A stretch of 64,000 bases of DNA, taken from contig NZ_FQTU01000009.1 in NCBI RefSeq assembly GCF_900128885.1, positions 1 through 64,000 on the forward strand, given 5' to 3'. This stretch comes from Alkalibacter saccharofermentans DSM 14828. Its GTDB lineage: Bacteria; Bacillota; Clostridia; Eubacteriales; Alkalibacteraceae. Below, piece by piece: positions 16,517 to 25,292 of the stretch (the stretch's first letter is position 1; the number at the start of each line of letters is the position of its first letter). The position numbers and the translations under genes were made by a program. The notes below the pieces were generated by a model that was given only the letters and a program-made list of their open reading frames with translations, was not told where the DNA came from and did not search any database.

Positions 16517-16661
16517 TTAACTCCCTCCATTCCATGATTTTAATATAAACCATTAAGATTAGAGATTCATTAAATACAAATTATCTGGAAATTAATATTG
16601 GATTGGCACATATCAGATGTCATTGATATAATGTTACTAATAGGAGAAAAGGGGGAGCCGG

Positions 16662-17867
16662 ATGAAAAGCTTGCAAAATCTGATAGTGTACAGATGCATA
16701 TTGAAAAATAAGATAATTATGTCGTATATGAAAATGCTAGAATCAAAATCCAAGAAAAAGGCTCTAAAGCATTACTTTAAGCTCCAAAATATGCTCTTAG
16801 AACACTTTGAAGGACTAGCGGGACGTGATTTGTGGAAAATGTTTCTTCTTCAGCTAGTCAGTGAAGATGAAAATATTTTTTCTAGGCTTTGTGAAAGAGG
16901 AAGCGATATACCTGAGGGTCTATATAAAATTGTACTCGAGGATTTAGATATAGTGCTAGCTAATACGAAATTCGATTGGAAGCTATTAGAAAGAGAACTG
17001 GGCATGGAAGGCATCACTATAAATTCCGTTCTAGAAGGAAGTTGCAGTTATTGGGAAAATGACAAATTTAGGACTGGAGAGTATTTTAGAAAATTATACA
17101 GCGAAAAGGGGAGAGGGATCTATCAAAATAATCACGTATTTAAGATTGGAGATAATAATCTATTAAAACCTGTTGTAAACTATGACAAGGTCGAGTTTAA
17201 AGATTTAATTGGTTACGAGAGTCAGATAAAAACCCTAAGAGAAAACACGGAGTCTTTCTTAAGGGGAGAACGATCCAACAATGTTTTGCTTTATGGAGAT
17301 AGAGGTACGGGGAAATCTTCTTCCGTGAAGGCGCTATTAAACGAATATAAGCATGAAGGTTTAAGGGTTATTGAAATGAAGAAAGATCAGTTTAAATTAT
17401 TCCCATCTATAATAGAAACAGTAAGGGATAGGATGCATAAATTTATAGTGTTTATAGATGATCTTTCTTTTGAGGATTTTGAAACAGAATATAAGGTCTT
17501 AAAAGCGGTGCTGGAAGGCAGCTTCGAAACGAAACCTGACAACTTGTTGATATATGTAACATCCAACCGAAGACATCTAATAAAAGAAAAGTTCTCTGAA
17601 AGAGACGGAGACATCCACGGCAATGAGACGGTAAGTGAAAAGTTGTCGTTATTCGATAGATTTGGAATAACTATTTACTATAATCAGCCAAATGACGAAT
17701 TGTACACCACAATGGTCAAGACTATGGCTCATAAGAGCCAAATAGATTTGTCGGAAAGGGAATTGATGCAGATTGCCAATGAATGGAAAATTGCAAGAGC
17801 GTCAAAATCAGGTAGGAGCGCCAGACAGCTTGTGGACAAGCTGCCCAAAAAAAGCAGGCAAGAATAG
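16662..17867 (+). CDS. DUF815 family AAA+ ATPase
   Basis: A 401-residue protein. The N-terminal about 180 residues are a helical region of unknown role. The AAA+ core begins near residue 190, with Walker A GDRGTGKSS (from residue 212) and Walker B FIVFIDDLSFE. The ATPase sensor strand is LLIYVTSNRRHLI. DUF815 proteins are widespread and have no established function. A GGGGGAG ribosome site precedes the ATG. It is monocistronic. Confidence 0.88.
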   Translation: MKSLQNLIVYRCILKNKIIMSYMKMLESKSKKKALKHYFKLQNMLLEHFEGLAGRDLWKMFLLQLVSEDENIFSRLCERGSDIPEGLYKIVLEDLDIVLANTKFDWKLLERELGMEGITINSVLEGSCSYWENDKFRTGEYFRKLYSEKGRGIYQNNHVFKIGDNNLLKPVVNYDKVEFKDLIGYESQIKTLRENTESFLRGERSNNVLLYGDRGTGKSSSVKALLNEYKHEGLRVIEMKKDQFKLFPSIIETVRDRMHKFIVFIDDLSFEDFETEYKVLKAVLEGSFETKPDNLLIYVTSNRRHLIKEKFSERDGDIHGNETVSEKLSLFDRFGITIYYNQPNDELYTTMVKTMAHKSQIDLSERELMQIANEWKIARASKSGRSARQLVDKLPKKSRQE

Positions 17868-17986
17868 CCTTGGCAATGTTAATGGCATGACATAAAAACC
17901 TGTTTTCAATTAAAGTATTATGAAAGTTTTACACAGTTATTTTAATGTGTTAAAATGGATTAAAAATATAGAAAAAGGTGATTTGA

Positions 17987-18367
17987 ATGAAATATGAATT
18001 CGTACATACTTGTATAAGAGTCAAGAACTTGGAGGCTTCCGTTGAATTTTATGAAAATGCGTTAGGATTGAAGATAGTAAAAAAGAAGGATTTTCCGGAG
18101 CATGGATTCACTCTTGTATACCTGGCGGATGAAGATAACAACCATGAAATCGAGCTGACTTATAACTACGACAGAGAAGAGCCTTATACTATAGGAGACG
18201 GATACAGCCACATTGCAATGGTAGTGGAGGATTTAGAGGGGTCACATAAAACTCATGAAGAAAAAGGGTATAAAGTGACAAAACTCAGCGGGCTTCCAGG
18301 ATCGCCTGCAAAATTTTATTTCATAACAGATCCAGACGGATATCGGATAGAGATTATAAGAAAATAA
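17987..18367 (+). CDS. Glyoxalase I-like protein of the VOC superfamily
   Basis: A 126-residue protein with two beta-alpha-beta-beta-beta modules. The four metal ligands of E. coli GloA have counterparts at H7, E56, H75 and E122. The C-terminal FITDPDGYRIEII signature is also kept. Lactoylglutathione lyase activity (methylglyoxal detoxification) is likely, but clostridia often lack glutathione, so the thiol cofactor is uncertain. Confidence 0.85.
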   Translation: MKYEFVHTCIRVKNLEASVEFYENALGLKIVKKKDFPEHGFTLVYLADEDNNHEIELTYNYDREEPYTIGDGYSHIAMVVEDLEGSHKTHEEKGYKVTKLSGLPGSPAKFYFITDPDGYRIEIIRK

Positions 18368-18455
18368 ATTAAAAGTTTACATCTTGTATAATCATTTATT
18401 CAGATGTTTCTGTTATAATAGTGGATAAAATCGACTATGGAAAAGAGATGGGAAG

Positions 18456-19676
18456 ATGAAGCATATCAATAAGTCCAAAAAACTTGAAAACGTATGTTAT
18501 GACATACGAGGACCGGTAATGGAACAAAGTGCGATCATGGAAAGCAATGGAGAAAATATAATTAAGCTGAATATTGGAAATCCAGCCCCTTTTGACCTGT
18601 TCGCACCGGATGAGATAATCCATGATGTAAGAATAAACTTAAAGAGCGCCGAAGGGTACTGTGACTCAAAGGGAATATTCCCTGCAAGGAAGGCTATAAT
18701 GCAGCATTATCAAAACAAAAATGTTATGGATATTTCATTGGATGATATATACATAGGTAATGGAGTCAGTGAGTTGATAACCATGTCCATGCAGGCTCTA
18801 TTGGATTTCGGAGACGAAATCTTGGTACCTGCACCGGATTATCCTTTATGGACTGCTTCAGTAAATTTGGCAGGTGGCAGACCGGTTCATTATATTTGCG
18901 ATGAAGAAGCGGACTGGTATCCGGATATCGAGGACATCAAATCAAAAATTACAGAAAAAACCAAGGGAATAGTAATTATAAATCCAAACAATCCAACAGG
19001 GGCTGTTTATTCAAAGGAGCTACTGGAACAGATTGCCAAGATTGCCCACGAACACAAGATAGTAGTTTTTGCCGATGAAATTTATGACAAGATAACATAC
19101 GATGGTATTGTTTCAACTCCGATGTCCACACTTGTTCACGATGTATTATGCATCACATTCAACGGGCTTTCAAAATCTCACAGGATAGCTGGATTCAGAG
19201 TCGGGTGGATGGTTTTGACAGGCAATAAAATGAGCGCAGTTGATTATATTGAAGGACTTAACATGCTTTCATCTATGAGGCTATGTTCGAATGTGCCTGC
19301 TCAATATGCAATACAAACAGCTTTGGGGGGATATCAAAGCATCAACGACTTGATAAAGCCTGGTGGACGACTGTTGGCTCAGAGGGACTATCTTTATGAA
19401 AGATTGAACTCTATAGAGGGTATTAGCTGTACTAAGCCAAAAGGAGCATTTTACGCCTTCCCCAAAATAGATGTTGAGAAATTTGGAATTGATGACGACA
19501 TGCAGTTTGCGTTGGATTTCTTACAAAGCAAAAAAGTCTTGGTCGTTCAAGGAACAGGCTTTAACTGGAAAAAACCGGACCACTTCAGAATTGTTTTCTT
19601 GCCCGTACTGGAAGAATTAAAAACAGCTTTGGACAGATTGGAAGATTTCTTAAAGGAATACAAGCAGAAAAAATGA
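18456..19676 (+). CDS. alaA: Class I/II PLP-dependent aminotransferase, AlaA-like
   Basis: A 406-residue enzyme close in length and motifs to the alanine aminotransferase AlaA. Visible motifs are NIGNPAPFDL at the N-terminus, GNGVSELI, NPNNPTGAVYS, and the PLP lysine K240 in GLSKSHRIAGFRVGW. It probably interconverts alanine and 2-oxoglutarate with pyruvate and glutamate. Other substrate choices within the family cannot be excluded. A terminator and a repeat array follow. Confidence 0.85.
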   Translation: MKHINKSKKLENVCYDIRGPVMEQSAIMESNGENIIKLNIGNPAPFDLFAPDEIIHDVRINLKSAEGYCDSKGIFPARKAIMQHYQNKNVMDISLDDIYIGNGVSELITMSMQALLDFGDEILVPAPDYPLWTASVNLAGGRPVHYICDEEADWYPDIEDIKSKITEKTKGIVIINPNNPTGAVYSKELLEQIAKIAHEHKIVVFADEIYDKITYDGIVSTPMSTLVHDVLCITFNGLSKSHRIAGFRVGWMVLTGNKMSAVDYIEGLNMLSSMRLCSNVPAQYAIQTALGGYQSINDLIKPGGRLLAQRDYLYERLNSIEGISCTKPKGAFYAFPKIDVEKFGIDDDMQFALDFLQSKKVLVVQGTGFNWKKPDHFRIVFLPVLEELKTALDRLEDFLKEYKQKK

Positions 19677-19678
19677 TC

Positions 19679-19708
19679 TAGGACCCTTACTTGAAAGGGT
19701 CCTTTTTG
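19679..19708 (+). terminator. Terminator of alaA
   Basis: AGGACCCTT and AAGGGTCCT form a stem around ACTTGA, followed by four T. The 3' half and the sequence that follows it are shared with the tRNA-Leu terminator region near 105-142 (minus strand). Confidence 0.85.
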
Positions 19709-19780
19709 CGTGCAAAGCTGAGAAACAGCATCAACCTGGCAACCAAATGGGGTTAAAGCTTGATTTAAAGACGTTTGTTT
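19709..19780 (+). repeat. Leader segment of the repeat array
   Basis: Contains CGTGCAAAGC and GAGAAACAGCA, shared with the copy near the window start. It also contains AACCAAATGGGGTTAAAGCTTG (19741-19762), which recurs in shortened form at 20259-20278. No coding potential is seen. Confidence 0.6.
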
Positions 19781-20253
19781 GCCAGGTTGATATTGGGCGA
19801 AGCCCACGAACTCGGGCACCGAAGGTGTCCGTGGTGCTGATTCTTGCATAATATGACAGGGTTAATAAACATCTAGGCAGCGCATAAAGTTCACTTTAAA
19901 TGCGATGAACTGCCAGGTTGATATTGGGCGAAGCCCACGAACTCGGACACCGAAGGTGTCCGTGGTGCTGATTCTTGCATAATATGACAGGGTTAATAAA
20001 CATCTAGGCAGCGCATAAAGTTCACTTTAAATGCGATGAACTGCCAGGTTGATATTGGGCGAAGCCCACGAACTCGGGCACCGAAGGTGTCCGTGGTGCT
20101 GATTCTTGCATAATATGACAGGGTTAATATGACAGAGTTAATAAACATCTAGGCAGCGCATAAAGTTCACTTTAAATGCGATGAACTGCCAGGTTGATAT
20201 TGGGCGAAGCCCACGAACTCGGACAGCGAAGGTGTCCGAGGTGCTGATTCTTA
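19781..20253 (+). repeat. Tandem array of about 131-bp structured repeats
   Basis: Units start at 19781, 19912, 20043 and 20188 (the last truncated). Units 1 and 2 differ at a single base by eye. Unit 3 is 145 bp because of an internal 14-bp duplication (TATGACAGGGTTAA type). Each full unit holds three possible hairpins: GGGCGAAGCCC, CGGACACC-GAA-GGTGTCCG, and CGCATAAAGT/ACTTTAAATGCG. Variants in the second hairpin mostly keep pairing (A-U to G-U). There are no unique spacers, so this is not a CRISPR array. Confidence 0.9.
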
Positions 20254-20500
20254 TGTAGAACCATGGGGTTAAAGCTTGCTTTTGATAGCAATCAGTTGGA
20301 AAGCAGAAAGTGGAAAGGGTGAATATTAGTCTTCTGAATTTATTAACATTTTCCCTGACCAACAAACTGATCAACTTTCCGACGGTGTCCGAGGTGCTGA
20401 TTCTTATTTAGTTATTGGCCGTTAGTCGTTAGAGTTTTGGTGTTCCTTTGATATCATGATGCGAATTTATGAGAGTGTAATGACAATATGTGGTAAATAG
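20254..20500. other. Non-coding segment with a degraded repeat fragment
   Basis: No gene is supported. AACCATGGGGTTAAAGCTTG at 20259-20278 echoes 19741-19762. A repeat fragment (CGGTGTCCGAGGTGCTGATTCT) lies at about 20382-20403. The rest appears unstructured up to the V-ATPase promoter. Confidence 0.55.
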
Positions 20501-20501
20501 T

Positions 20502-20529
20502 TTGACGTTTCTGAAATAAAGAGTATAAT
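20502..20529 (+). promoter_or_regulatory. Promoter of the V-ATPase operon
   Basis: TTGACG (20502-20507), a 16-bp spacer and TATAAT (20524-20529). The first V-ATPase gene starts about 48 bp downstream. No terminator is apparent between the nine following genes. Confidence 0.7.
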
Positions 20530-20577
20530 AATGTATTAGATTAAGAACAAAACTTAAAGTTTAGAGGATGTGTGCTT

Positions 20578-20910
20578 ATGAATGAATTAGAGTTCGTTTT
20601 AAATAAGATCATTGATATGGATACGAGAGCAAAGGATGTCAAAAACGAGGCAGAGGAAAAGCAGAAATTCATTGAAGAAGCAACAAAAGAAAAAATTAAA
20701 GAAATAGAAAACAGCATGCTTGATGAATCCAAAAATAAATTGGACAGAATACATTTAGAAGAAATGAATAATGCCAGACTGGAAGCAAAAAAGATTCTAG
20801 ACGAAGCTGATGTGAAATGTGAAAAAATAGAAGCAGCTTATAGCAAGTCTAAGATAGCACTTAGAGACAGGATAGTGAAAGAAATATTAAATGGGAGCAA
20901 ACTCAGATGA
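20578..20910 (+). CDS. V-type ATPase subunit G/H (peripheral stalk coiled coil)
   Basis: A 110-residue, highly charged, almost entirely coiled-coil protein (Lys/Glu-rich from about 10 to 100). It matches the AhaH/NtpF-type peripheral stalk that pairs with subunit E. Its place as first gene of the V-ATPase operon supports the call. The ATG at 20578 has AGAGGA nine bases upstream; an in-frame GTG at 20572 is too close to that site. It overlaps the next gene by 4 bp. Confidence 0.8.
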   Translation: MNELEFVLNKIIDMDTRAKDVKNEAEEKQKFIEEATKEKIKEIENSMLDESKNKLDRIHLEEMNNARLEAKKILDEADVKCEKIEAAYSKSKIALRDRIVKEILNGSKLR

Positions 20911-21965
20911 TAGGGTCAAAACAATTGGATTCTGCCAGCGCCAAAATAGGCGGGATGAAATCTTACATGTTGTCACTGGATGATTTCAAGAGTATGATGG
21001 GCCAGCCAGATGTGAGGGGCATATTTGATTATCTGAATGACCATACGGAGTACAAGAGTGTTTTATGGGATATGAAGGGGCAAAAGGTCCACAGAGGTGA
21101 TATCGAAAGGGCACTGTACAAACACAACGTATTATCTCTTGAGAAACTCTTGCATTATTTGAATGAACCATATAAAGGTTTTATGAAGAGCTATATGAAA
21201 AAATACGAAACTGAAGATTTGAAGCTGGTCATAGAATATATTGCCGGCAGAAGCTCGTTAACAAATATCGAAAGTCACATACTTTCCAGAGATTCGTTCT
21301 CGAAACTTGATTTTAATGAGCTTTTAAGCCAAGATTCATTGGCCAAGCTGATGGATAAATTGAGTGACACGCCCTACTATGATATCCTTATTCCATATGT
21401 AAATCACATCGATTTAAAATTCAGTTTTTATGTTGAGATGGTTCTTGACAGGTATTATTTTCGTCAGCTTGCTGCAGCAGGCAAAAAGCTCCCCGATTCA
21501 AAAAACAATCCTGTAATGGAGTTGATAGGCAGAAACATAGATCTTTTCAATCTTGAATGGATTTACAGGGCGATGAAATTTTACGATATGTCCAAGGAAG
21601 AAATTTTAAATTTTGTATTGGATGGAGGACATAAATACAACTTCTTTAAAATAAAGGATATGGTTTATAATTTGACGCCTTCCAAGTTCAGAGACTACTT
21701 TAAAGACAGCGAATACGGTTTTTTATTTAGTCATGGAGATGACACGGATCTTTATATGGAAAGAAGGATCGAACGATACCTTTATTATAAAAGCTTGTCG
21801 CTGTATCGTGAACATGTGCTGGAGTTTGGCAGAATAATGGGATTTGTACTTCTTTTAGAATTTGAAGTAAAAGATATAATATCCCTTGTTGAGTGTATAC
21901 GGTACAAGCTTTCCCCTGCAGAGACGTCCAAGTATTTAATACGAACAATTGAGGTGGTGGAGTAG
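20907..21965 (+). CDS. ntpC: V-type ATPase subunit C (central stalk connector)
   Basis: A 352-residue helical protein of the AC39 family that joins the rotor ring to the central stalk. The N-terminus reads SASAKIGGMKSYMLSLDDFKSM, typical of bacterial subunit C, and the length matches. It overlaps subunit G/H by 4 bp and is directly followed by subunit I. Here it precedes subunit I, whereas in the enterococcal ntp operon it follows subunit E. Confidence 0.88.
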   Translation: MIGSKQLDSASAKIGGMKSYMLSLDDFKSMMGQPDVRGIFDYLNDHTEYKSVLWDMKGQKVHRGDIERALYKHNVLSLEKLLHYLNEPYKGFMKSYMKKYETEDLKLVIEYIAGRSSLTNIESHILSRDSFSKLDFNELLSQDSLAKLMDKLSDTPYYDILIPYVNHIDLKFSFYVEMVLDRYYFRQLAAAGKKLPDSKNNPVMELIGRNIDLFNLEWIYRAMKFYDMSKEEILNFVLDGGHKYNFFKIKDMVYNLTPSKFRDYFKDSEYGFLFSHGDDTDLYMERRIERYLYYKSLSLYREHVLEFGRIMGFVLLLEFEVKDIISLVECIRYKLSPAETSKYLIRTIEVVE

Positions 21966-23912
21966 ATGGCTATAGAAAAACTGGTGATGATGAACGTCGT
22001 GGGTAAAAATGAATATATCGATTCATTTGTCAAAGAGATACTTTTTATGGAAAACGTTCAAATAGTGGACGCTTACAACGAAATAGACAACTTCAGGTTC
22101 ACCATCAACGTTACTGAAAAAAACATCAAAGAAATACTGGGTTTTTCATCCTTGGAATCGGGCATTAAATTTGGAAGCAGTGATGAGTTTGTCAAAAAAC
22201 TTGGTTTGATCAGGGAGATATTTGGTGATGAGTTTAAAATTGACAAAAGATATCTAAAGGGAGACATAGACATCGATCAAGTGGTAAAATCCGTTTATCA
22301 AATATATAATGTCCTCCACAAAAAGCATAAGATACTAAAGCTTTATCAGGAAGATATAAGTCAAATCGACCAAAGTATCAAGGCTTACGGATTTCTGGAA
22401 TCTGCAGGGGTTGCCATGAAAGATATAAACAATATGGAATACTTCAATTATGTTTTGGGAACTTTAAGCAAGGAAAATGTCCAAAGGCTTAAAAGAAACT
22501 ACGGCAACATTACTGCAATAGTCGTTCATGTGGGAAGCGATGATGATGATGAGGTGTACTTGGTAATATCTCCCAAAGACTTGGAAAGAGAAACAAACAG
22601 GTTGCTTAGGTCGTTAAGCTTTAAAACCATAGAAGGTCTAAAGCCGGAGTACCCAAAAAGACCAGAGGAGATAATAAAATGGCTGGTTAAAAAAAGAGGA
22701 GATTTCCAGGAAAAAGTGGATATCTTAGAAAATGAAATTGAAAAAATCAAGGAACGGTTCAGAGAAGAAAGCAATTACGCATATAATGTTTTTAATCTGT
22801 ATAAGAGAATCGAGGAAATAAAGAAGTTAATGGCCTTCAGCGAAGAGAATTTCTATTTCTCGGGCTGGATACCAAGTAAGATGAAAAACCATATCGTAGA
22901 AGAACTTTCGCAGTTTGAAGATATAATAATAATGTTCAACGAGGATGTAAATGACCCGGGCATGAGCCCCCCGACGAAACTAAAAAACAACTGGATGTTC
23001 AAGCCATTTGAATTCATGATTAAAATGTACGGTATGCCTTCTTATAAAGAGCTGGATCCAACACCGTTTTTGAGCTTGACGTATCTGGTATTTTTCGGCT
23101 TCATGTTCGGAGATTTGGGGCAGGGCTTTGTACTCTTTCTATTAGGGCTTTTGATTCGTCTTAAAGGTATAAAGCTTGGTGGAATCATAGAAAGGCTTGG
23201 AATAACGTCGATGGTATTTGGCCTCGTATATGGAAGCATATTTGGCTTTGAAACACTGATACCAGCGCTTTGGGTTAAGCCTTTTCACCATATTAATACC
23301 ATCTTGATTACAGCAATCATAATCGGTGTGGCTTTTCTACTGGTAGGATACGCATACGGAATGATAAATAGCTTCAAGGCAGGCAACTATTCAAATTTTG
23401 CCTTGGGTAAAAATGGTATTACAGGCACGGTTCTATATATCAGTATTCTTATGATAGCTATAGCGTCCTTAACCGGGAACAGAATCATGTCGATGAAATT
23501 GCTGGTATCAATAGTTGTTGCTGCAATAGTGATACTTTTTCTAAAAGAAAGTATATCAAAATGGGTGAAATTAAAAAATGCTGATAATGAAGACCACGAA
23601 GAAGCCAGTGTCGTGGAGAGGGTGTTTGAGATATTTGAAATACTGCTTAGCATTGTCAGCAATACCCTTTCATTTATAAGGGTAGGGGCATTTGCACTCA
23701 ACCATGTAGGCCTTTTTATCGCTTTCGAGTCGCTGGCAATGCTCATCGATAGCGGTATCGGCAGCGTAGCGATTTATATATTGGGAAATATATTCATAAT
23801 AGGACTCGAAGGCTTGATAGTGGGAATTCAGGTTTTGAGGCTTGAGTATTATGAGCTTTTCAGCAAGTACTTTGAAGGCGGCGGAATCGAATTCGATCCG
23901 GCTAAATTATAA
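21966..23912 (+). CDS. ntpI: V-type ATPase subunit I (membrane stator)
   Basis: A 648-residue protein. The N-terminal half (1 to about 350) is a soluble, partly coiled-coil stalk domain; the C-terminal half has about seven to eight membrane helices. The membrane part includes FGFMFGDLGQG and the conserved segment SNTLSFIRVGAFALNHVG, which carries the essential Arg of the ion half-channels. It ends with RLEYYELFSKYFEGGG, typical of the family. Confidence 0.95.
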   Translation: MAIEKLVMMNVVGKNEYIDSFVKEILFMENVQIVDAYNEIDNFRFTINVTEKNIKEILGFSSLESGIKFGSSDEFVKKLGLIREIFGDEFKIDKRYLKGDIDIDQVVKSVYQIYNVLHKKHKILKLYQEDISQIDQSIKAYGFLESAGVAMKDINNMEYFNYVLGTLSKENVQRLKRNYGNITAIVVHVGSDDDDEVYLVISPKDLERETNRLLRSLSFKTIEGLKPEYPKRPEEIIKWLVKKRGDFQEKVDILENEIEKIKERFREESNYAYNVFNLYKRIEEIKKLMAFSEENFYFSGWIPSKMKNHIVEELSQFEDIIIMFNEDVNDPGMSPPTKLKNNWMFKPFEFMIKMYGMPSYKELDPTPFLSLTYLVFFGFMFGDLGQGFVLFLLGLLIRLKGIKLGGIIERLGITSMVFGLVYGSIFGFETLIPALWVKPFHHINTILITAIIIGVAFLLVGYAYGMINSFKAGNYSNFALGKNGITGTVLYISILMIAIASLTGNRIMSMKLLVSIVVAAIVILFLKESISKWVKLKNADNEDHEEASVVERVFEIFEILLSIVSNTLSFIRVGAFALNHVGLFIAFESLAMLIDSGIGSVAIYILGNIFIIGLEGLIVGIQVLRLEYYELFSKYFEGGGIEFDPAKL

Positions 23913-23931
23913 TTGACTAGGAGGAAACAAA

Positions 23932-24351
23932 ATGTTGAATTTTATTTTGTACAGTGCGGTAATAATAATATTTGCAACTATTTCAGCAGGTGTTTATTAT
24001 CTTAAAAAGGGTTGTGTTGAAAATAGAAAGTTGAAGAAGTTTTTACAGATGAATTTATCATTGTTCATTCCGATGATGATGGGGGCTGTATTAATATTGA
24101 TTCCAGATGTAGTCCGCGCTTCCGAGGGTGCTGACAGCAATGCAGGGCTTGGATATCTGGGGGCTGCTCTAGCGACAGGACTGGCTTGCCTAGGAAGTGG
24201 TGTAGCCGTTGGAAATGTTGGATCAGCCGCGCTGGGAGCAATATCGGAAGATGAAAAAATGCTGGGAAAAACGCTTATATATGTGGGTCTGGCTGAAGGG
24301 ATTGCCATATATGGGTTGGTTATTTCCATCATGATTCTTGGGGCACTTTAG
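23932..24351 (+). CDS. ntpK: V-type ATPase rotor subunit K (proteolipid) with N-terminal extension
   Basis: Forms the ion-translocating ring. The C-terminal about 72 residues are one helical hairpin (GYLGAALATGLACLGSG ... GLAEGIAIYGLVISIMILGAL) with a single ion-binding Glu. Ahead of it are about 65 extra residues with two hydrophobic segments and a positively charged stretch. The enterococcal protein has two full hairpins (about 156 residues) and the archaeal form only one (about 80). The extension lacks a second binding Glu. Na+ versus H+ use cannot be decided with confidence. Confidence 0.88.
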   Translation: MLNFILYSAVIIIFATISAGVYYLKKGCVENRKLKKFLQMNLSLFIPMMMGAVLILIPDVVRASEGADSNAGLGYLGAALATGLACLGSGVAVGNVGSAALGAISEDEKMLGKTLIYVGLAEGIAIYGLVISIMILGAL

Positions 24352-24360
24352 GTAATCGAA

Positions 24361-24660
24361 ATGAAATCATATCTTATAAGCGATAACAGGGATACATATG
24401 TAGGTCTTAGACTTGCAGGCATAGAAGGTGCATATGTCCAGAACATTGAATCTGCAAAGGCTGTTTTTTTGGATGCGGCAAGTAAAGATTATGGAATTAT
24501 TCTTTTGACTGAAAAGATCTATCACAGGATAAAAGAGGAAGTGATACTCCATAAAGAAAAAAACGACCTTCCGCTTATAACTGTCATACCGGATAGGCAC
24601 GGATATGACAATAACAAGGAAAAAATAACAAACTATATAAAGGAATCCATCGGATTGTGA
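24361..24660 (+). CDS. ntpG: V-type ATPase subunit F (NtpG-type)
   Basis: A 99-residue alpha/beta protein, the regulatory tip of the central stalk. Landmarks are the N-terminal YLISDNRDTYVGLRLAGIEG, the central GIILLTEKIY strand-helix, and LPLITVIPDRHG, all typical of the ATP-synt_F family. It starts 9 bp after subunit K and is followed closely by subunit E. Confidence 0.88.
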   Translation: MKSYLISDNRDTYVGLRLAGIEGAYVQNIESAKAVFLDAASKDYGIILLTEKIYHRIKEEVILHKEKNDLPLITVIPDRHGYDNNKEKITNYIKESIGL

Positions 24661-24674
24661 CAGGAGGAGAACCC

Positions 24675-25292
24675 GTGATAACAGTTGAAGATAAAATCAG
24701 GACCTTTTCCAAATATGTATACGAGAAAGAGCTTAATGAAGCTGAAAATTTAATTAAAGAGGCTGAATTAAAGAGTGAAAAAAATATCAAAGAATCTGAG
24801 CTGAAAGCAAAGGAAAAATGTGAGATCAGAAACGTTAAACTCAAAAAGAAGCATGAGCTTGAGCGCCAAAAGGTTGTTTCCAAAGCTAAAATCACAGCTA
24901 GGGACAAGGTGTTTAAACTTAAAAACAGATTGTTGGAGGATCTGGAAGATAGCATAGAAAGCAGTCTAGAAGGCTTCGCAGAATCGGAAGCCTATGAAAA
25001 ATGGCTATTTAAAATGATCGATATATATAAAGAATTCATCTTAAATCAAGATGCGGTTATATATATTAAAGAAAAAGACAGAATTGAATTTGCAGAAAAA
25101 CTGATGAAATCATATCCCAGAATTAGAGTTGCCGCTGGGGATGATAGGTGCATCGGCGGATTCATCATTGAAAGCGAAAATAATATGGAGAGAATAGATT
25201 ACACCCTGCGGTCTAGGCTGGAAGAATATCAGAATGAAACCGGGTTGATCTTCAACGAGATGTTGGAGGAGGACTTTAAAAATGATCGTTAA
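24675..25292 (+). CDS. ntpE: V-type ATPase subunit E (peripheral stalk)
   Basis: A 205-residue protein. The first half is a long charged coiled coil; the second half is the alpha/beta head that contacts the A3B3 crown, with the conserved DDRCIGGFIIESENNMERIDYTL type segment. GTG at 24675 is taken as start because AGGAGG lies 7 bases before it; an upstream GTG at 24657 lies before that ribosome site and overlaps subunit F. It overlaps subunit A by 11 bp. Confidence 0.88.
   Translation: MITVEDKIRTFSKYVYEKELNEAENLIKEAELKSEKNIKESELKAKEKCEIRNVKLKKKHELERQKVVSKAKITARDKVFKLKNRLLEDLEDSIESSLEGFAESEAYEKWLFKMIDIYKEFILNQDAVIYIKEKDRIEFAEKLMKSYPRIRVAAGDDRCIGGFIIESENNMERIDYTLRSRLEEYQNETGLIFNEMLEEDFKNDR

Noticed and set aside
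19781..20253. Possible CRISPR array
   Set aside because: Units are contiguous 131-bp repeats without unique spacers, and no cas gene is present.
19547..20374. Minus-strand open frames of 78-100 codons across the repeat array
   Set aside because: They run through non-coding repeats and a terminator, change frame between units, and have no ribosome site or recognisable protein.
23042..23746. Minus-strand open frames inside the V-ATPase operon
   Set aside because: They are shadows of the strongly supported ntpI and neighbouring frames and have no ribosome sites.
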